64,000 nucleotides of DNA from Phycicoccus jejuensis (lineage in GTDB: Bacteria; Actinomycetota; Actinomycetes; Actinomycetales; Dermatophilaceae). The notes below the pieces were generated by a model. The model did no database searches. It had not been told where the DNA came from and was given only the letters and a program-made list of their open reading frames with translations. The position numbers were made by a program, and so were the translations under genes. This document shows positions 59,097 through 64,000 of this stretch, in pieces; positions within the stretch are counted from its first letter, which is position 1, and each line of letters begins with the position of its first letter. The DNA is taken from assembly GCF_000720925.1 (NCBI RefSeq), contig NZ_JOEE01000001.1, positions 558,001 through 622,000 of the forward strand, given 5' to 3'.

Positions 59097-61567
59097 CTGC
59101 CACGCCCGAGACCCAGGCCCCGGTCGAGCTCGTCGCGCTGACCATCGACGACGTCGAGGTGTCGGTGCCCAAGGGCACCCTCATCATCCGCGCCGCCGAG
59201 ACCGCCGGGATCGACATCCCGCGCTTCTGCGACCACCCGGGCCTGGACCCCGTCGGTGCCTGCCGCCAGTGCCTCGTCGAGGTCTGGATGCCCGGTCGCC
59301 CGGGCCCGGACGGCACCCCCGGCGAGCCCACGCAGATGCAGGGCCCGCCCGGCCGGATGAAGCCGCAGGCCTCCTGCACGATGACCGTCGCCCCCGGCAT
59401 GGTCGTCAAGACGCAGTACACGTCCGAGGGCGCCGACAAGGCGCAGAAGGGCGTCATGGAGCTGCTGCTCATCAACCACCCGCTGGACTGCCCGGTCTGC
59501 GACAAGGGCGGCGAGTGCCCCCTGCAGAACCAGGCGATGAGCAACGGGCGCAGCACCTCGCGCTTCGAGGACGTCAAGCGCACCTACCCCAAGCCGATCA
59601 ACATCTCCTCGCAGGTGCTGCTCGACCGCGAGCGCTGTGTCCTGTGCGCGCGCTGTACCCGCTTCTCCGACCAGGTCGCCGGTGACCCGTTCATCGCCCT
59701 CGTCGAGCGCGGTGCGCTGCAGCAGGTCGGCATCTACGAGGAGAAGCCGTTCGAGTCCTACTTCTCGGGCAACACCGTCCAGATCTGCCCGGTCGGCGCG
59801 CTGACCGGCTCGGCCTACCGCTTCCGCAGCCGCCCGTTCGACCTCGTGTCGACCCCGAGCGTCTGCGAGCACTGCGCGAGCGGCTGCGCGACCCGCACCG
59901 ACCACCGCCGCGGCACGGTCCTGCGCCGGATGGCGACCGCCGACCCGCTCGTCAACGACGAGTGGAACTGCGACAAGGGCCGCTGGGCCTTCGCCTACGC
60001 GAGCACCGCCGACCGCCTCGAGTACCCGATGGTCCGCGGCGAGGACGGCGAGCTGCGCGTCGCGTCGTGGCGCGAGGCGCTCGAGCGCGCGGCCGAGGGC
60101 CTGCGCGGCGCGAAGGCCGGCGTGCTGGTCGGCGGTCGCGTCAGCGCCGAGGACGCCTACGCCTACGGCAAGTTCGCCCGCACCGTGCTCGGCACGAACG
60201 ACGTCGACTTCCGCGCCCGCCCGCACTCGGCCGAGGAGGCGGACTTCCTCGCCTCGACCGTCGTCGGCACGGGGCCGGAGGGTGGCGCCGTCACGTACAC
60301 GGACCTCGAGCGCGTCGGTCAGGTCCTCCTCGTGGGCTTCGAGCCCGAGGACGAGTCCCCGATCGTGTTCCTGCGCCTGCGCAAGGCCTACCGCAAGCAC
60401 AAGACCCGCGTCTTCGCCGTCTCCGCGGTCGCCACCCGGGGCCTGGCGAAGATGGGCGGCACGCTCATCCCGACCGCCCCGGGCACCGAGCCCGAGGTGC
60501 TGGGCGCCCTCGCCGAGGGCTCCGGCAGCGAGGTCGTCGAGGAGGCCGCCCGCGGCCTGCGCGAGGGCGGCATCGTCCTCGTCGGCGAGCGGCTCGCGAT
60601 GGTCCCCGGCGCGCTGAGCGCGGCGGCCGCCCTCGCCGAGTCCACCGGCGCGCGCCTCGCGTGGGTGCCGCGTCGGGCGGGCGAGCGCGGGGCGCTCGAG
60701 GCCGGCGCGCTGCCGACCCTCCTGCCCGGTGGCCGTCCGGTCGCCGACGCCGCCGCCCGCGCCGAGATCGCCGCCGCGTGGCAGGTCGCCGCGCTGCCGG
60801 AGGCACCGGGCCGCGACACCGCGGGCATCGTCGCCGCGGCCGCCTCCGGTGAGCTGGGCGCCCTCGTCGTCGGTGGTGTCGACCCGGCCGACCTCGGCAG
60901 CGACGCCGCGGCCGCGGCCCTCGCCGCCCCGTTCGTCGTCTCCCTCGAGATCCGCCGCTCGGCGGTCACCGAGCACGCCGACGTCGTCCTGCCCGTCGCG
61001 GCGCACGCCGAGAAGGGCGGCTCGTTCGTCGACTGGGAGGGCCGGGTCCGGGCCTTCGAGGCCGCGCTCGACACCTCCTACGTCAGCGACTACCGCGCGC
61101 TCGAGATGCTCGCCGACGAGATGGGCGAGTTCCTCGGGACCCGCACGCTGCGCGAGGTCCGGTCCGAGATGCAGTCGCTCGGCCCGTGGGCCGGCGCGCG
61201 TCCGGCGGCCCCGGTCGCCGAGGCCGGCGAGGTCCCGGAGCTGACCGAGGGCACGCTCGTCCTCGCGACGTGGCGCCACCTGCTCGACCGCGGCACCCTC
61301 CAGGACGGCGAGCCGTTCCTCGCGGGCACCGCCCCGAAGCCCGTGGCCCGCATCTCGGCGGCCACCGCGCAGGCGCTCGGCGTCGTCGACGGCGACCACC
61401 TCACCGTGCGCGCGGCGCAGACCACGGTCACCGCGCCCGTCCTCGTGAGCGAGATGGCGGACCACGTCGTCTGGCTCCCGACCAACTCGCAGGGCTGCGA
61501 CCTGCGGGCGACCCTCGCGGGCGCACCCGGTGCGCTCGTCACCGTCTCGAAGGAGGGTGCGCGATGA
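59093..61567 (+). CDS. nuoG: NADH-quinone oxidoreductase subunit G
   Basis: 824 residues. The N-terminal ferredoxin domain has [31 protein letters not shown] (N5-type His-Cys), [10 protein letters not shown] and [16 protein letters not shown] (with [11 protein letters not shown]) starts the molybdopterin-type domain with the extra N7-like Cys. The rest resembles formate dehydrogenase alpha but lacks a functional cofactor site, typical of NuoG. It relays electrons from FMN to N2. Overlaps nuoF and nuoH by four bases. Confidence 0.96.
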
Positions 61568-62934
61568 GCACCGTCACCGCGCTGGCCGGTCTCGGCACGC
61601 TCGCCACGGCGGGCACCGACAACCCCGCGGCCGACTTCAGCGACACCCCGCTGTGGCTCAGCCTGGTCAAGGCGCTGATCATCTTCGTCTACCTGCTGGT
61701 CTCGACGCTGCTCGTCATCTGGTTCGAGCGCCGCGTCATCGGTCGGATGCAGCAGCGTCCGGGCCCGAACCGCAACGGCCCGTTCGGTCTGCTCCAGACC
61801 CTCGCCGACGGCATGAAGTCGATGCTCAAGGAGGACGTGCGGCCCAAGGCGTCCGACGCGTTCGTCTTCACCCTCGCGCCGCTCATCACGGCGACGATGT
61901 GCTTCGTCTCGTTCTCGATCATGCCGCTGGCCGGCGAGGTGTCGATGTTCGGGCACACGACGCCGTTCCAGCTGACCGACACCCCCGTCGCGGTGCTCCT
62001 CGTGCTCGCCGTCGCGGGCATCGGCATCTACGGAGTCGTCCTCGCCGGCTGGTCCTCCGGCTCGCCCTACCCGCTCATGGGTGGCCTGCGCGCGTCGGCC
62101 CAGATGATCTCCTACGAGATCGCGATGGGCCTCTCGCTCGTGGCGGTCTTCCTCTACGCCGGCTCGATGTCGACCTCGCAGATCGTCGGCGCGCAGCGTG
62201 ACCTCTGGTTCATCGTCCCGGCGTTCTTCAGCTTCTTCGTCTACGTCATCACGATGGTCGGCGAGACCAACCGCCTCCCCTTCGACCTCGCCGAGGGCGA
62301 GGGCGAGCTGACCGGTGGGTTCCACACCGAGTACGGCTCGATGCGCTTCGCCATGTTCTTCCTCGGCGAGTACATCAACATGTTCACCGTCGCGGCCCTG
62401 GCGACGACGATGTTCCTCGGCGGGCCCGAGGCTCCTCCCGGCATCGCGGCCATCAACGGCGGCATGTTCAACGAGGGCTGGTGGGGCGTCCTGTGGTTCA
62501 CCGCCAAGCTGTGGGCCTTCATGTTCGTCTTCGTCTGGCTGCGTGGCTCCCTCCCGCGCGTCCGCTACGACCAGTTCATGCGCTTCGGGTGGAAGTTCCT
62601 CATCCCGACGACGCTCGGCTGGGTCGTCCTCGTCGCGTTCTTCCGCGCCGGCCAGAACGGCTGGCTCGGCGGTGACGTCGTCGTCGCGGGCCGCAGCTTC
62701 CCGACCTTCTCGCTCGCCCTCGTCGGCATCATCGCGGTCGCGGCGCTCGTGGCCGGCTGGCTGTGGGACAGCCGGGCCGAGCGCAAGGAGGCCTCGATGC
62801 ACCCGGGCGTGCCCGACGAGATCGACCCCTACGCCGGTGGGCACCCCGTCCCGCCGATGCCCGGGCAGCGCCTGCGCGAGCCCTCGCTCGCCCTCGCCGC
62901 CCGTCCCGAGACCGAGGAGGCCACTCGTGGCTGA
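61564..62934 (+). CDS. nuoH: NADH-quinone oxidoreductase subunit H
   Basis: 456 residues, eight helices. [37 protein letters not shown] (loop 1) and the [24 protein letters not shown] loop near the quinone channel are NuoH/ND1 signatures. The C-terminal ~70 cytoplasmic residues ([23 protein letters not shown]) extend past the family core. It overlaps nuoI by eight bases. Confidence 0.97.
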   Translation: MSTVTALAGLGTLATAGTDNPAADFSDTPLWLSLVKALIIFVYLLVSTLLVIWFERRVIGRMQQRPGPNRNGPFGLLQTLADGMKSMLKEDVRPKASDAFVFTLAPLITATMCFVSFSIMPLAGEVSMFGHTTPFQLTDTPVAVLLVLAVAGIGIYGVVLAGWSSGSPYPLMGGLRASAQMISYEIAMGLSLVAVFLYAGSMSTSQIVGAQRDLWFIVPAFFSFFVYVITMVGETNRLPFDLAEGEGELTGGFHTEYGSMRFAMFFLGEYINMFTVAALATTMFLGGPEAPPGIAAINGGMFNEGWWGVLWFTAKLWAFMFVFVWLRGSLPRVRYDQFMRFGWKFLIPTTLGWVVLVAFFRAGQNGWLGGDVVVAGRSFPTFSLALVGIIAVAALVAGWLWDSRAERKEASMHPGVPDEIDPYAGGHPVPPMPGQRLREPSLALAARPETEEATRG

Positions 62935-63544
62935 CGAGCAGAAGAAGTCTGGCTTCTTCTCCGACCTGTTCGCCCCCGTCGCCGGCTTCGGCGTCACGTT
63001 CTCGACGATGTTCCGCAAGGTCATCACCGAGGAGTACCCGGAGGAGAAGCGTCCGACCCAGGCGCGCTTCCACGGGCGCCACCAGCTCAACCGTCACCCC
63101 GACGGGCTCGAGAAGTGCGTCGGCTGCGAGCTGTGCGCATGGGCCTGCCCGGCCGACGCGATCCTCGTCGAGGGCGCGAACAACGACGACACCGAGGGCG
63201 GCGCGGGCCGGTTCAGCCCGGGCGAGCGCTACGGCCGCGTCTACCAGATCAACTACCTGCGCTGCATCTTCTGCGGGCTGTGCATCGAGGCGTGCCCGAC
63301 GCGTGCGCTGACGATGACGAACTTCTACGAGCTCGCCGACAACAACCGCGCGGACCTCATCTTCACCAAGGACCAGCTCCTCGCCCCGCTCCAGCCGGGC
63401 ATGCTCCAGCCGCCGTTCCCGATGGCCGACGGCATGGAGGAGCGCGACTACTACCTCGGCAAGGTCACCGAGGCCACGGACAGCCAGCGCGAGGTCGTCG
63501 CGGCCCGCGCCGGCGGCGAGCAGGACGCGGAGGTGGGCTCGTGA
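62927..63544 (+). CDS. nuoI: NADH-quinone oxidoreductase subunit I
   Basis: 205 residues. Two 4Fe-4S motifs, [16 protein letters not shown] (~63) and [17 protein letters not shown] (~108), bind N6a/N6b. Both start with the [17 protein letters not shown] loop. It bridges NuoG electrons to NuoB. GTG start at 62927 lies within nuoH; its stop overlaps the nuoJ start (GTGA). The last ~35 residues are an actinobacterial extension. Confidence 0.97.
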   Translation: MADEQKKSGFFSDLFAPVAGFGVTFSTMFRKVITEEYPEEKRPTQARFHGRHQLNRHPDGLEKCVGCELCAWACPADAILVEGANNDDTEGGAGRFSPGERYGRVYQINYLRCIFCGLCIEACPTRALTMTNFYELADNNRADLIFTKDQLLAPLQPGMLQPPFPMADGMEERDYYLGKVTEATDSQREVVAARAGGEQDAEVGS

Positions 63545-64000
63545 CCGGCACCGGTGAGGAGGTCATGTTCTGGATCCTCGGGCCCCTCGCGGTGCTCGGG
63601 GCCCTGGGCCTGGTCTTCGCGAGGAAGGCCGTCCACGCCGCCCTCGGCATGGCCCTGACGATGATCATCCTCGGCGTCTTCTACATCGCGCAGGACGCCG
63701 ACTTCCTCGGCGTCATCCAGATCTTCGTCTACACCGGCGCCGTGATGATGCTCTTCCTCTTCGTGCTCATGCTCGTCGGTGTCGACTCCAGCGACAGCCT
63801 CGTCGAGACGCTGTCCGGCCAGCGCTGGGCCACCGTCGTCCTCGTGCTCGGCCTCGGCGGGCTGCTCGGGTTCTCGGTCGGCCACGTCGCCCTCGGCGAC
63901 CCGGTCGGCGTCGCGTCGATCAACGCCGACCAGGGCAACGTGTCGGGCGTCGCGCAGCTGATCTTCGGCCGCTACGTCTGGGTCTTCGAGATCACGAGCG
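63541..64000 (+). CDS. nuoJ: NADH-quinone oxidoreductase subunit J (partial, runs off the window)
   Basis: 153 codons are visible from the GTG at 63541. [81 protein letters not shown] is the NuoJ/ND6 three-helix start with the AVHAALGM and [12 protein letters not shown] pi-bulge helix motifs. The remaining helices and nuoK-N should follow outside. GTGA overlap with nuoI. Confidence 0.95.
   Translation, partial: MTGTGEEVMFWILGPLAVLGALGLVFARKAVHAALGMALTMIILGVFYIAQDADFLGVIQIFVYTGAVMMLFLFVLMLVGVDSSDSLVETLSGQRWATVVLVLGLGGLLGFSVGHVALGDPVGVASINADQGNVSGVAQLIFGRYVWVFEITS

Overview
The window is very GC-rich DNA (third codon positions almost always G or C) packed with short-gap, 1-8 bp overlapping genes and many GTG starts, as in a high-GC Gram-positive actinobacterium. 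A mycothiol disulfide reductase, a bldC-like regulator, a 32-residue AURKAIP1/bS22-type ribosomal peptide, WXG100-type proteins and menaquinone biosynthesis all support this. The genome most resembles Intrasporangiaceae-like or related Micrococcales by general impression only; the species cannot be fixed from sequence reading. The gene order from about 6 to 53 kb parallels the Mycobacterium tuberculosis Rv0496-Rv0561c neighbourhood as I remember it: Ppx/GppA, proC, excisionase-like HTH, bS22, epimerase, acyltransferase, glutaredoxin, hemA-C-D-B, hemL, phosphoglycerate mutase, thioredoxin, ccdA, resB, ccsB, menA/E/B/C/D/G.

Layout. 0-2.9 kb: end of panC, then nadB-nadC (de novo NAD). 2.9-8.7 kb: small enzymes (VOC, flavin reductase, NUDIX, methyltransferase), a cysteine-rich unknown, Ppx/GppA phosphatase, sugar isomerase, a DUF4232-type lipoprotein. 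8.7-13.1 kb: two-component system, ABC-2 exporter, secreted M15 peptidase. 13.2-18.1 kb: proline dehydrogenase, proC, two GNATs, TrkA-like protein, AcuC/HDAC-like deacetylase. 18.3-21.8 kb: bldC-like HTH, bS22, epimerase, acyltransferase with a histone-like N-terminus, glutaredoxin. 21.9-27.5 kb: rex-hemA-hemC-hemD-hemB. 27.5-29.1 kb: repeat-rich patch with a frameshifted gene and a gene stub, then yceI/marR divergon. 29.7-36.0 kb: hemL, mutase and the System II cytochrome c maturation genes (tlpA/resA, ccdA, resB, ccsB). 36.4-53.1 kb: menaquinone genes (menA, menE, menB, menC, menD, menF, menG and a GGR/MenJ-like reductase) with passengers: an AtoE-type carrier, an atypical Nramp, VOC protein, mycothione reductase and a WXG100/hydrolase pair. 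53.4-64.0 kb: nuoA-nuoJ of respiratory complex I, cut by the window end.

Functionally the window is a respiratory core: haem synthesis, cytochrome c assembly, menaquinone synthesis and NADH dehydrogenase. The NADH-sensing repressor Rex is encoded inside it, and Rex-operator-like sequences sit exactly at the rex-hem promoter and in front of nuoA, so haem and complex I expression are probably tied to the NADH/NAD+ ratio. Proteins for NAD synthesis lie at the left end.

Other sequence-level features: about fifteen genes have a TANNNT- or GANNAT-like hexamer 6-7 nt before a start codon with no Shine-Dalgarno, the pattern of leaderless mRNAs. Several convergent gene pairs share a hairpin that incorporates both stop codons. 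Intergenic gaps carry families of long palindromes, some tandemly repeated with 61-63 bp periods. No rRNA, tRNA, CRISPR array, transposase, integrase or prophage gene was seen. The most second-look-worthy items are the palindrome families, the two Rex sites, and the WXG100 plus hydrolase pair.
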